A stretch of 64,000 nt of DNA from Symsagittifera roscoffensis (GCF_963678635.1 NC_087064.1:25648189-25712188); one strand, 5' to 3'; shown: positions 34,560-45,489, numbered from the stretch's first letter. Numbers and translations: made by a program. Notes: a model not told the origin generated them from the letters alone.

Positions 34560-35400
34560 AAAACGGCATGTCTCGGAAACTAAGATTATCTGAGCAATCA
34601 AACTTTGAAGCAAGATCTGCAACCTCTGAGAGTACCAAGAGATCAACCCACAGCAGGAAATATTCAGAAAAAAAATATTGAAATACAGTCATGTCTCGGA
34701 AACCAAATACATTTCAGCAGTCACCTTTGGAGGCAAGATTTTCATCTTTTGAGAGTATCTCGAAAGCACCTGACTACAGTGTTGGCTACTTCAAATTAAG
34801 TGGAAACTTTTTAAATCTAACTTTTCTGAAAGTTTCTGAAAAAATCATAAAAAATGTCATATCTCGGAATATAGAAAGATTTGAGCAGTCATATTTCGAT
34901 GCAAGATTTGGAATCTCCGAGAAAACTTTAACAGCTCCCAACTTCAGGGTTGAGAATTTCAAATTCTGCCAAGTGTTCATATAAATTCTTTAAAACTTTT
35001 TTTTTAAATCAAAAATGAAGTCATATCTCCGAAACTAAGAGGATTTGAGCAGTCCCATTTGGATGCAAGATTTGCAACGACTGAGAGTACTCTGGCAGCA
35101 CCCCATACTATAGAGTTGGCAAGTTCAATTTTTGTTAAGTTTTGATATCTAAGTTAATTGAATTTTAAAAAAAAAAACGTCATAACTCTGAAACTAAAAG
35201 GATTTGAGCAGTCAATTTTTGAGAAAAGATTTGTAACCCCTAAGAGTACCTTGATAACACCCAACTACAGGGTTGAGAATTTCAATTTACGTGGAATCTT
35301 TTATATCTTAGTTTTCAGAAAGTTTTCAAAAAAGTCACAAGAATCGTCAGATCTCGTAAACTAAAAAAGATTTGGGTGTTCATATTTGGACTAATTTGCA
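34560..35400 (+). repeat. Decayed ~165 bp tandem array A
   Basis: Six diverged units recognised by the phrase (a/g)gatttgagcagtca at about 34584, 34707, 34877, 35040, 35199 and 35368, each followed by gcaagattt-gcaac, ctgagagtac and ggttgagaatttcaa. Period about 160-170 bp. The same repeat forms arrays B (37290-39010) and C (43880-45235). Short open frames inside it are not genes. Confidence 0.8.
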
Positions 35401-35439
35401 AACAATAGGGTAAAACTGACAGCATCCCACTTTTGGATT

Positions 35440-35645
35440 TTATAGTTCAGACTTGACAAAAACGCTGAATTCAAGCTGGAAAAATGAAAAAAAATATAAC
35501 CATTGCAATAAACGATATAGCTTAACCGTGCAAAACTCTTTCGTTGAACTTGCGAAAAAAATACCTTGAAAAAGCTTAAACATGGAGAGATAGTAAAGCC
35601 CTCACTTAAATACTTCATATATTAAATTACGTGAACACTGCTTAT
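35440..35645 (+). repeat. Array terminal module (array A)
   Basis: The phrases cgatatagcttaaccgtgc, tttcgttgaac and aagcttaaacatgg, with aatag-like ends, recur after array B (39095-39180) and array C (45310-45440). It is thus a conserved end module of the tandem-repeat element. The following GATA microsatellite seen after B and C is absent here. Confidence 0.65.
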
Positions 35646-36141
35646 ATATAAACAAAACGAAAAATGACAGGAATACAACCTTAACAATAAACGGGAGCAT
35701 CCAACAACGCTTAGGATTTTAAAAATCGAAGGATGAAAAAATTTTATTTTACCGGTTCCTTTCAAACTAAAATGATCAATTCTCCAAACCTACTGCGTTT
35801 TAAATCTCAGTATTTCAAACTCAAACATAACCCTAAAACGGTACACAGCATACGACTGCACTTTCTACAATTAAGATTTCATTGGCGCAAAATCACTAAA
35901 CTCTTGAGACTCACTCTTGTGTAAGTTAGTTTTTATTCATTTCATTAGCCTTTACTTAAATGAATTGCTGCCGGCAAAAAATATATGCAGCGTAATTATT
36001 TTACAACCACCCAGCGTAATTTTTTTGAAACAGACATTTTTTCTTAATTAATGAAAATTTTTGAAATCTAAAAACCGACAATTTAGAAAACTCAAACAAT
36101 TTGACCAAAAATATGCGAATGGAAACGAAACCAAAGATAAG

Positions 36142-37239
36142 GACTTATAACCATTCTGTGAAGAAATATCTAAGATGCAGCAAGCTGAAAAGTGCGATTT
36201 GAAGCAAAAAAAAAAGTATAACAATAACATATACAGCCTGTTGCGGTGCATGTAACAAAAAGTTACGATCACAGCTATGTGAGAAGCTGACATATATTCC
36301 AGATTTTAAACACCAAGTTATTCTGACAGTAACTAGGAACCTTCATTACGAAGCTCACCCACTCCCCCGCCAAAAAACGGCGAAAAGAATGAAAGTAAAA
36401 AATAGACGGGGAAATCCAAAAACGCAAAGTTTTCAAAAAAGTCACAAGAATCGTCAGATCTCGTAAACTAAAAAAGATTTGGGTGTTCATATTTGGACTA
36501 ATTTGCAAACGATAGGGTAAAACTGACAGCATCCCACTTTTGGATTTTATAGTTCAGACTTGACAAAAACGCTGAATTCAAGCTGGAAAAATGAAAAAAA
36601 TATAACCATTGCAATAAACGATATAGCTTAACCGTGCAAAAACTCTTTCGTTGAACTTGCGAAAATAATACGGTGAAAAAGCTTAAACATGGAGATATAG
36701 TAAAGCCCTCACTTAAATACTTCATATATTAAATTACGTGAACACTGCTTATATATAAACAAAACGAAAAATGACAGGAATACAACCTTAACAATAAACG
36801 GGAGCATCCAACAACGCTTAGGATTTTAAAAATCGAAGGATGAAAAAATTTTATTTTACCGGTTCCTTTCAAACTAAAATGATCAATTCTCCAAACCTAC
36901 TGCGTTTTAAATCTCAGTATTTCAAACTCAAACATAACCCTAAAACGGTACACAGCATACGACTGCACTTTCTACAATTAAGATTTCATTGGCGCAAAAT
37001 CACTAAACTCTTGAGACTCACTCTTGTGTAAGTTAGTTTTTATTCATTTCATTAGCCTTTACTTAAATGAATTGCTGCCGGCAAAAAATATATGCAGCGT
37101 AATTATTTTACAACCACCCAGCGTAATTTTTTTGAAACAGACATTTTTTCTTAATTAATGAAAATTTTTGAAATCTAAAAACCGACAATTTAGAAAACTC
37201 AAACAATTTGACCAAAAATATGCGAATGGAAACGAAACC
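36142..37239 (+). repeat. 2.7 kb duplicated block, unit 2 with two deletions
   Basis: Aligns to unit 1 in three pieces: 36142-36370 to about 33444-33680, 36371-36426 to about 33951-34006, and 36427-37239 to about 35317-36132. The intervening ~270 and ~1,310 bp of unit 1 are missing. Near-identical 63-codon frames at 35733 and 36840 are by-products of this duplication. The few substitutions suggest a fairly recent event. Confidence 0.8.
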
Positions 37240-37289
37240 GCTGGTAGTAACCTGACTTTTCCCTAGCAACGTGTTGACAATTTTCAACT

Positions 37290-39010
37290 ATTTTTTTAAT
37301 CCTTGATACTTTTTGAAACAAAAAAAAACGTCAAATTTACAAAAAAAATCCTTTGAGCAGTCATCTTTAGAAGCCAGATAGTAATTTCTTGAGAGTACTT
37401 AGAACTTTTTGGAGCAACCCACCATACTGTTGAGAGATTCAAGCATTGTTAATTTTTTCAATAAGGTTTTTTTGAAAAGTTTTGAAAAAAATCATAAACA
37501 ATTGACATCTCGGAAACTAAGACGATTTCAAACTAAGAAGTAGTCAAAATTGGAGGAAACTATTTTAACCTCTGCGAGTAAGATGATTTGCGAGTCAAAC
37601 TTAAAGGAAAGAACTGGAACCTCTGAGAAAACCCCGAAATAACCCCTTTAAAATGTTGGAATTTAAGATTTCGTTTAAGTTTTTAAATCAGGTTTTTTGA
37701 TTTTTTTTCAGAATATTTAAAAAAAAAATGTTCATTTCGTGAAATCTGAAATGATTTTAGCAGTCAAATTTGGAGGGAAAAATGGCAACCACTGAGATTT
37801 TACCGGGCAGCACCCAGTTAGAGGGTTGCAAAATTCCAATTGCAAAAGAACTATATTTCAGCTTTGGAAACATTTGAACATATCAAAAAAGCCTCATATC
37901 TCGGAAACTAAGAACATGTGAGTATCCAAATTTAGAAGCAATTAACCTTGAGACTACCATACCAGCACCCAGCTTCAGCGGTGAGAATTTGAAACTGCAA
38001 CTTTGGAAATCAAAGCTTTCTGTAAAATATGAAAACAAAAATAATAAAAACTTCACAACTCAGAAAGTAAAAAAAAAAGAATGGTCGCTCTTGGACGCAA
38101 CATTTCCACTCCTGAGAACATTCTCAAATTACCACACAAACTTTTTTCTGATTTTCAAAATCTAATTTCTGAAAACTTTGGTAAAAATCAAAAAAACCGT
38201 CGAATCTCGAAAACTACAAGAATTTGCGCGGACATATTTGGAGGCAACATTTGTAACCCATGAGATTACCCTTCAAACTTAGTGTTGTTTTTTTGTATCT
38301 TATTTCTTTGAAATTTTTTTTAAAAGCATAAGAAGCGTCAAATCTCGGGAAAAAAGCGTTTGGGCAGTCGCATTTAGCTCAAGATTTGCATTTGGTGAGA
38401 GTACCATAGCAGCAGCCAAATGAAGGGTTGGAAATTTCAAATAAAGGGTTGGAAAAACGTCATAACTGCAAGACTACAAAAATTTGAGCTGTCAAATTTA
38501 GAGGCATCATTCGCAACCCCTGAAAGTACGCTGACAGCAATCAAATACATGTTTCAGAATTTCGTTTTCTTCATTTTTTTAAATCGAAGTTTTCTGAAGA
38601 TTCAAAAAAAAACAGAAAAACGTCATATCTCGAAAAGTAAAAAGAATAGAGCAGTCAAACTTGGAGGCAACCTTCGTAACACCAGAGAAAATCCTTACAT
38701 TACGCAGCTACAGGGATGGGAATTTCATGGTTTTCTTTTTTCAAATCTAACTTTTCTGAAAACTGAAAAAAGAATCATAAAAAATGCCAGTTCCCGATAA
38801 CAACAAGAATTTGAGAATTCATATTTTGAGGCAAGTTTCGGAACCCCTGAATGTACCCTGACAGCTCCTAATTCCAGGGTTGGGAATTTCAAAATTTGTG
38901 AAAACTTGAGTCAGGTTTAAGTTTTCAGTAAATTTTTTATAAAGTCACTAAAAGCGTCGTATCGTGCAAACCAAAATGATTTGGGTATTCATAATTCGAA
39001 AACTCTAGCG
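37290..39010 (+). repeat. Decayed ~165 bp tandem array B
   Basis: About eleven diverged units marked by variants of gatttgagcagtcaaatttggagg at about 37347, 37586, 37752, 37913, 38076, 38218, 38358, 38477, 38643, 38809 and 38969. Spacing is 120-240 bp. More diverged than array C. The 126-codon frame at 38420-38800 is inside it and not considered coding. Confidence 0.75.
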
Positions 39011-39019
39011 AATTTGGTT

Positions 39020-39225
39020 AGCTGTTTTCAAACTTGGTTCAATAAACACTGAACTGAAACTGGAAAATCGAAAAAAAAACTTCTGTAACTTTGCAGAATT
39101 CGATATAGCTTAAACGGGTAGTCTTTAGTTAAACATGCAAAAAAATGTGTTAAAAAAGCTTAAGCATGGCGAAATAGTCAACCCCGCATTTAAACATATG
39201 ATAGATAGATAGACAGATAGATTGT
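39020..39225 (+). repeat. Array B terminal module and GATA microsatellite
   Basis: ttcgatatagcttaaacgg, ttaaacatgcaaaaa and gcttaagcatggcgaaatag are followed by (GATA)n with one interruption at 39200-39222. The same order, module then GATA run, occurs after array C. Confidence 0.65.
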
Positions 39226-39304
39226 AGAAAGGCATATGCTAAGATACGAGAAAACTCCACTCATTGATTCATGTCATTACGACTCAACAGAATAAAAATG
39301 TTTA

Positions 39305-39480
39305 CACAGGGGCGAAGCGGAGTTTCGCATCAATTGCGATTCAACGCAAGCGTGGATGCATAGTGAAAAAGATAACAAGGCCCAGCCGGGTTTGAATCCA
39401 AGAGCATTCATTTGTAGGAAAATGCGTACGGGAAAAGACTATTTCCCGATTATAAGAGTTCCTGGCTCTCGCAGGTGAAA
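39305..39480 (-). mobile_element. Short tRNA-derived SINE with hairpin tail
   Basis: On the minus strand a head with B-box-like GGATTCAAACCCGGC (39377-39400) is preceded by sequence ttttcccgtacgcattttcc that recurs at 45930-45975 and 46520-46560. The tail carries GCGAAAC/GCTTCGC-type hairpin sequence (39308-39326), then atcaattgcgattc on the plus strand. At ~175 bp it is the most compact copy and may be closest to the minimal SINE. Confidence 0.6.
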
Positions 39481-39629
39481 TCAATCACAGGAGTATCAAC
39501 AGCAATTGCAACTAAAAAGAAAAACACTTACAGCGCAATAAAAATGTGAGAATTTAGCCGAAAGCACAAACGCAGATGAACGAAAGTTCGACGATTAAAA
39601 ATTCTCGGAAAAAATTTCACTTTCATACT

Positions 39630-39800
39630 AAAAAAAAGGTCCGGCCGGAACTCGAACCTCAGATATTGAGGTGCAAAAGCAAATAGAAAAGATCCTTGAA
39701 GTTTTCAAAAAAGGCAATTCAATTTCTTACAGACCTGTAGGGATAAATGACGGTAAAAAATCTAGTTCCCGATTACAAAACACTTCCTCTGGCAAGTTGA
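39630..39800 (-). mobile_element. SINE head fragment
   Basis: Minus-strand B-box-like GAGTTCGAGTTCC-type sequence (from ccggccggaactcgaacctc, 39643-39663) and the upstream module atctagttcccgattacaaaacacttcctctgg (39768-39794). The latter is the uninterrupted counterpart of the site into which the LINE at 46584 inserted. Confidence 0.5.
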
Positions 39801-39869
39801 AAAACATAGCCAAAAGACAATAAGAAAAAAATTCGGAAAATTCATGAATGCAAGGAAACAAAAAAAACT

Positions 39870-39901
39870 TTAAAAAAAAAAAATATATATATATATATAT
39901 G
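39870..39901. repeat. A-run followed by (TA)n microsatellite
   Basis: Eleven-plus A residues followed by about ten TA units, 39882-39900. Likely decayed SINE or LINE tail. Confidence 0.7.
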
Positions 39902-41205
39902 TAAATTGATCGATAAATATTGACAAATACGGCCTTAAGATTCTTTGATTTTCAAAAAAAAAATATGATCGACTTTTAGTTTGTTGAAATTCGCCCAATT
40001 TGAGAAAATTGGATCAAATGGTAAGTTTTGTATTCCAGTTTTGAAATCTGCAAATTAAAATCTACTTTTGAAATTGGAAGTCGATCACTTGAACAAGCAA
40101 AAACAGCAAAACAGATCTGCACAAATAGTCAGAATATTACGACCACAATTAGCACGGAATATAACGACACCAGAAAAATTAGTTTAGAATACTTTGAAAA
40201 TTGGAATAATTCACCGCCGCGCAAAATAAATTGGACTAACGCATTGAGGTAGAAGAATAGAACCGCTCATGCTTGAATTTTAAAAAAATATATATTGAAT
40301 ATCTTTTGCCATTCAAGCTCAGGGGCTTCGAAGTCTTCAAGAGGGTATCAAAAATAATCGTCAAAAATATTATTTCGCCAAAAATGAGTGCGTCAGCATC
40401 GGAAAAAACAACGAACTGACCGAATAGCACTACGCTCGCAAACGACACTGTTTCGATGAGAATACATCCTGATAAAAACTTTCATACAAAATTAAGAATT
40501 TCAAAAAAATAATTATTACATTCACAATTTTTGAATTAAAATCTTTGAAATCCCGCAGGATCGAGGCCGAAAGAAAAATATTAAAATGTTGAAGAGAGCC
40601 ATTAAAAAGTTACAAAACAACAAAATTTGAGTTTATCCAACATGATTTGAATAGAGTAGATAAGATATTTACTCAGCAAAAAAAAAAGCTCAAAATATGT
40701 CTATTGGTTGACGAAAAAAGGGAGTAGACCAAATAACTGACGAGATGTTTCAGTGATTTTGTTCAGCAAGCTGCTTATAACAAAATGTACATATGGAGAT
40801 TTGAAAATCCTTGTCAACCGCAAGCGTAATAGCGAAGCGCCTAATCATTGTATTGGGTTAAGAAGGCTCATTTAGATTAATTGACCCGGTATTTTTTAAA
40901 TAGCTTTTGACCAAATATAAACTGACTCATGTTTACATGAATTTTTGAAAGAAGTTAACAATGTTCATTCTTTATAGAAAGCTTTAAAAAGCGAGCTCAG
41001 TTAGTTCAGCTTATGTCTAAACACCCAATATACAGTTTGGATGGATACAATTGCCATGGTAATAGCAAAACGTTAGCTCTCAATTGCATTTGTCTGATGT
41101 GTTCCGGAAAAAGCGGGCGACTCAAATTTCTGTACTGGAGCATATAGTTCCTGATTTAAAACATGTTCTCTCAAATGCAACATTTATTGCCACAAAGTAT
41201 AACTT
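39902..41205. other. Non-genic stretch
   Basis: No gene. Positions about 39990-40060 (gagaaaattggatcaaatgg, gtattccagttttgaaatc) resemble one arm of the palindrome at 52279 and a stretch at 61030, a dispersed repeat. aaccgcaagcgtaatagcgaagcg at 40815 looks like a half-lost ACGCTTGC hairpin. The frame at 40028-40252 is not supported as coding. Confidence 0.4.
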
Positions 41206-41701
41206 TATTGTTCCGACTTTCGAAGAAAACGGAATATTTATGCTCGGTGTGGTTTTTTTCAGTCAATTTTCGCCGATCGAAATAATAGTTTTCGACAAAA
41301 AAATTGTTTACCCCATTGAAGATCTCGACTTCTTGAGTTCAAATATAAAAAGATATTTCACCTCCGATTATTTTTTGCAAAGTTCTGGGAGTTTGAACAT
41401 AGCCAATTTGTCCATGCTCTGGTCTAAATTCTATGCGCTTTGAAGATTTAAGTCAAAACTTAGAAAACTTAACGCGAATTTTTTATGCGTGGCGGAATTA
41501 TCCCGCACAACAAAACCGTTTCAAATTGAATTGAGGCTAGCTTATTGGTCGTATTAATTTCTTACGGCTCAAAATTTTACACTTTGATTTAGTCCAAATT
41601 TTAAATGTTTTCAATATTTTCTTTTCCTAAAAACTATTCGATATGAATTAAGGGACAGTCGGAATATTCAGGGCTTTGCCCTGATATACGAGCAGTCTTG
41701 C
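41206..41701 (-). mobile_element. R540 dispersed repeat, copy 5
   Basis: Most diverged copy: tattgttccgactttcg, then tatgctcggtgtgg, ending ttcagggctttgccctgata and cgagcagtcttg. The terminal CAGGGCTTTGCCCTG hairpin is intact, while the ACTTTCG...CGAAAGT hairpin has lost its partner arm. The internal part is heavily altered, which created a spurious 119-codon frame (41084-41443). Confidence 0.75.
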
Positions 41702-41866
41702 TTATTGCTATATGACCCGACAAAGAAGTCAATTTGCGAAAAGTTAATTGATTCTAATATCAACTGATTACTATACAAACAAATTTTACTTACTTTTCTA
41801 ATATATTTCATCCGGCAATTAGTGAGAGTTTAATAATTATTCAGAAGGAGAGTTTTGATCTTTTAA

Positions 41867-43402
41867 TTATTCTAGTAAGGTGAATTTGACGTTGTAATTT
41901 GAGTGTACATATTCGGTCCACCACTGGCGGAGCTCGGGCGTCAACACGAGATCATTCAGTTGTAGGTCTGTCATCTCACTTCCGCAATGTGACAGAATGA
42001 ACTCTATCAGCGCCTGACTGTCAATCGTCCATTTCTTGCTGATCGAAATGTGAAATTTCCTCAAACGAGGCAGCAACTTCTCAATGCAGTCCGTGAAATC
42101 TTTCGTCGATTCCTGTGGTTCAGCCGTGCTTAGATAGTGCAAGCAAAGATACTCGAGGTAGTAGCTCTTCTCGAAAAGTTCTTTCAACTCGCTACATGGC
42201 AAGCCGTATTTGATATTCGAAATGATTAGTTCCGATAGGCGTTCAGGGAACTCGGGATAAGTGCCTTCTACACTTGTGACCATCATTATTTGCGAATTTC
42301 GAATAATCAGACGCTCAAGCAGACTGAGGTGTCTGACATAAGGGAAGTACACAATTTGGAGGCCACTTTCAAGTTGCAGGAACTTAATGTTCTTGAAACA
42401 GGGGTACCCTAGAAATGTATTCCACACTTTTGAAATTTTATCAACTCGGCTATCCTGGTGTCTATGTGAGCCCAAACTGCTTAAGCGACTTCCTATGTTC
42501 TCTCTAATCTTCAGATCTCGAAAGTTTTCCAGTTTGGTGATTCCAAGGCACGTTAAGGGATCTAGGCGCATGATCTTTTCCAACAGCGGGTGATCTATCT
42601 CCAAAGCTGTCACGTTGCCTAAAATTGAAGACACGTCTGATTCGCTCATCCAGTTTTCTATATGAGATCCAATTTCTAGAAGAATCAGTTGAGATAGAGC
42701 CAACGGTTTTGGGCTCTCGTCCTGCGCATACAGACACAAGGCTTCAATCAAATTAGAAATTCTGATATGGTTTAAATCGATCTGGTTCTTCAGCAGTGTT
42801 ATTATATCCTCAACCTTGTAATTCTCGCCACTAACTGTGAGTGACTCGAGTTGAAACTTCGCATGGGCTATTTTCAGAAGTCCTTCTGAAGTTATATTTT
42901 GTTGTTCATCCTGCAAATTGAGCTGCTTTAATGCCGGGCAATTGTTTGAAAGAATCTGGATATGTTCATCTGTGACTCTACCAAAAGATAGATTTAGCTT
43001 CTGGATGTTTCGGCAGAAAAATGTGATCACGTTGATGTCTTTCACGCTGAGTCCCCACCTACTAAGGTTAAGTTCAGTCAGCGAACTTGTACACCTAGTA
43101 GCAAGAGCATCTGTAATAAAGGCATGAGGCACATTGTGTCTGTGAACTCTCAGTTTGTTCAAGTCCAGTTTTGTAGTTGAGGTTGTGATTAACATACAGA
43201 TTTCGTTGGCCGTCAGCAGGTTTGGTCCTATTCCATCCAAATGGCAGTACTCGTCTAAGATTCTGTCGATGAATTTGCATGGCACTGGGTCGAAGAGGTC
43301 GTACTCGTTTTTGTACAGTTCGCCAAATAAAGACCTGGCTCTAACAATCTCTTTGACTACGATCTCTTTCAAGGAGGGGAAAGGACGCACGGCAGGGGGC
43401 AT
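41867..43402 (-). CDS. Leucine-rich-repeat protein, possible ubiquitin-ligase adaptor
   Basis: 511 aa, single coding exon, ATG at 43402. Irregular leucine-rich repeats run from about residue 70 to the end: LTELNLSRWGLS, IQKLNLSFGRVTDEHIQIL, LKQLNLQDEQ, FLQLESGL, LERLIIRNSQI, LSELIISNIK, LEYLCLHYLS, LRKFHISISK and TDLQLNDLVL. The ITSEGLLKIA-type spacing resembles the cysteine-containing repeats of F-box/LRR and ZYG11/ZER1 adaptors. The N-terminus (SLKEIVVKEIV, then FDPVPCKFIDRILDEYC) resembles the elongin-binding BC/VHL box plus helix of ZYG11-like CUL2 adaptors, but the expected cysteine of the box is Val, so this is weak inference. It is cytoplasmic or nuclear; no signal peptide or membrane span is seen. 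Base composition is more GC-rich and balanced than the flanks. A pyrimidine tract and CAG end 6 nt before the ATG. Confidence 0.85.
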   Translation of the reverse strand: MPPAVRPFPSLKEIVVKEIVRARSLFGELYKNEYDLFDPVPCKFIDRILDEYCHLDGIGPNLLTANEICMLITTSTTKLDLNKLRVHRHNVPHAFITDALATRCTSSLTELNLSRWGLSVKDINVITFFCRNIQKLNLSFGRVTDEHIQILSNNCPALKQLNLQDEQQNITSEGLLKIAHAKFQLESLTVSGENYKVEDIITLLKNQIDLNHIRISNLIEALCLYAQDESPKPLALSQLILLEIGSHIENWMSESDVSSILGNVTALEIDHPLLEKIMRLDPLTCLGITKLENFRDLKIRENIGSRLSSLGSHRHQDSRVDKISKVWNTFLGYPCFKNIKFLQLESGLQIVYFPYVRHLSLLERLIIRNSQIMMVTSVEGTYPEFPERLSELIISNIKYGLPCSELKELFEKSYYLEYLCLHYLSTAEPQESTKDFTDCIEKLLPRLRKFHISISKKWTIDSQALIEFILSHCGSEMTDLQLNDLVLTPELRQWWTEYVHSNYNVKFTLLE

Positions 43403-43430
43403 GTTAACCTGAAAACTAATAAAAGTGAGA
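43403..43430 (-). promoter_or_regulatory. Splice acceptor 6 nt upstream of the LRR start codon
   Basis: Read on the minus strand: cacttttattagttttcag, then GTTAAC and ATG. The pyrimidine-rich tract plus CAG is a good 3' splice site, so the mRNA either has a 5' UTR intron or receives a trans-spliced leader. Similar acceptors precede the MPG and aquaporin starts. Confidence 0.6.
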
Positions 43431-43879
43431 GTTCAAAGCTGCTGCAGATTAAACCGCCTTTCGTCTTTCGCTGAGACTACAAAATTATATTTTAAGACTC
43501 AGCAATTAGAAAAAACAAACAGACAGCTGAAAAATTATCAATCAGGTCGAAAAAAAACTAAAAAACGACAAAGAGAAGCTCTAAAATGTTTAAGAAAACA
43601 GTGAAACACAGAGGCGAAGCGGAGCTTTGCACCACTTTGCGATATTCGGGAAAAACATATATTTAAAAAAAAACAAAGAAGTCGAATCTATTCGGAACGA
43701 CCGAAAATGAATAAAGCTAATTTTGAAAAAAAAACATGCCAAGACAAAAAAATTTAGCATCGGAAGAAAACTCACCAAGGTAAAAAAACCAAAAGTACCT
43801 AAGCAGAAACCGTTTCATACGAAAACAAAACATTAAAACTAACTAGCGCGTCAATCGCACCTCCGGTGCTACAAAACCA
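43431..43879. mobile_element. SINE tail module and flanking non-genic DNA
   Basis: acagaggcgaagcggagctt (43608) with tgcaccactttgcgatatt is the GCGAAGC hairpin tail of the SINE family. I do not find a clear tRNA head within the next 250 bp, so the copy may be headless or interrupted by array C. A gcacctccggtgct phrase at 43857 echoes 33855-33900. Confidence 0.5.
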
Positions 43880-45235
43880 AGTCTTCAGAAAACAGACAAA
43901 CCAAAATTCTAGGATTTAAGCAGTCATTCTTGGACTCCAGATTTGCAACCCCTGAATGTACCCGGACAGTAACCCACTAAAGTTTGAGAAATTGAAGTTC
44001 GGAGTGTTTTTTTATCTAGTTTTTTTATATCTAATTTTTTTGAAAAAAAAACATGAAAAAATCATAAAAAACGCCAATTCTCGAAAACCAAAAGGATTTG
44101 AGCATTCATACCGGGACTCTAGATTTGCCACCACTGTTTTTACCCAGACAGCACCCCACTATAGGGTTGAGAAATTGATGTTCGCTTAATTTTTTTTATA
44201 TCTAAGATTTTTGAAAAAAAATGAACAAATCACAAAAAACGCAATTTCTCGAAAACCAAAAGAATTTCAGCAGTCTCACTTGGACGCCAGTTTTGCAAAT
44301 ACTTAATATACCCTGACAGCACCCCACTATAGGGTTGAGAACTTCAAGCTCGGTTAGTTTTTTGTATCCAATTTTTTTTAAATCTAAACTTTTCTAAAAA
44401 AAAACATGAAAAAATCATAAAAAACGCCATATCTCGAAAACCAAAAAGATTTGAGCAGTAATAGTTGGACTCCAGATTTGCAACTTCTGAATATACCCTG
44501 ATAGCATCCCACTGTAGGGTTGAAAAATTGAAGTTAGGTTATTTTTTTTATATGTTTTTTGATTGAAAAATGAAAAAAATCATAGAAAACGCAATTTCTC
44601 GACAACCAAAAAGATTTGAGCAGTCATAGTTGGACTCCACATTTGCAACTTCTGAATGTACACTGACAGCCCCCCCCCCACTATATGGTTGAGAAATTGA
44701 AGTTTGGTTAATTTTTTTTATATCTGAGGTTTTTGAGGAAAAAAATGAAAAAATCACAAAAAAACGCAATTTCTCGAAAACCAAAAGAACTTGAGCAGTC
44801 ACATTTGGACGCCAGATTTGCAACTGCTGAATATACCCTGACAGCACACCAATATAGGGTTGAGAAATTCAAGTACAGTTAGTTTTTTGTATCTAATTTT
44901 TTCTATATCTAAATTTTTTTGAAAAAAAAAATAAAAAATCATAAAAAACGCAATTTTTCGAAAACCAAAAAGATTTGAGCAGTCATATATGGACGCCAGA
45001 TTTGCAAACCCTGAATGTACCCTGATAGCACCCCACTATAGAGTTGAGAAATTCAAGTTCGCTTGGGTTTTTTCTTTCTAGGTTTTTTGAAAAAAAAATA
45101 AAAAAAACCATAAAATCGCCATATCTCGAACAATATAAGGATTTGGGCAGTCATACTTGAACTCCAGATTTGCAACCCCTAAACGTACTTAACAGCACCC
45201 CACTATATAGGAATGTATAGAACGTATGTATATAA
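43880..45235 (+). repeat. ~175 bp tandem array C, eight units
   Basis: Units begin (a/g)gatttgagcagtcat at about 43912, 44091, 44261, 44446, 44612, 44787, 44971 and 45138 (spacing 166-185 bp). The typical unit is that phrase, then ttggactccagatttgcaac, cctgaatgtaccctgacagc, accccactatagggttgaga, aattcaagtt, ttttatatctaa, poly-A and cgccatatctcgaaaaccaa. The best-conserved of the three arrays, implying more recent amplification or homogenisation. Non-coding. Confidence 0.88.
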
Positions 45236-45481
45236 AAAATTTTCAAATCTTGCAACTTTTTGGCCTTTTAACAGACCAACAGGCTTAAACATTTCTTAAG
45301 CATTTTAACCTACGGTATAGCTTAAACGTGCCAAAAAAAATTTCGTTAAATATGCAAAAACTAATACATTGAAAAAAATTAAACATGCAAAAATAGGGAC
45401 TTCTTAAACACGTCAACATAGGGACTTCTTAAACATGTGTCACGTGAAACGCCAATTAAATAATAGATAGATAGATAGATT
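45236..45481 (+). repeat. Array C terminal module and GATA microsatellite
   Basis: ggtatagcttaaacgtgcc, tttcgttaaatatgc and aaaattaaacatgc, with a duplicated agggacttcttaaacacgt-type phrase, are followed by the (ATAG)n run at 45463-45481. Parallels 39020-39225. Confidence 0.65.
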
Positions 45482-45489
45482 AGAAAAAA

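Larger units (their letters stand above)
33444..36132 (+). repeat. 2.7 kb duplicated block, unit 1
   Basis: Starts gacttataaccattctgtg and ends ggaaacgaaacc; the directly following DNA (36142-37239) repeats it with two internal deletions. It includes a C-rich patch (33658-33690), a GGTGCTTCAAACA duplication (33860 and 33897), a decayed ~165 bp tandem array (34560-35400) and the array's terminal module. No gene. Confidence 0.8.

Noticed and set aside
35733-37031. Two identical 63-codon frames as a conserved small gene pair
   Set aside because: Identity is explained by the recent segmental duplication of the whole surrounding DNA; no domain or independent conservation.
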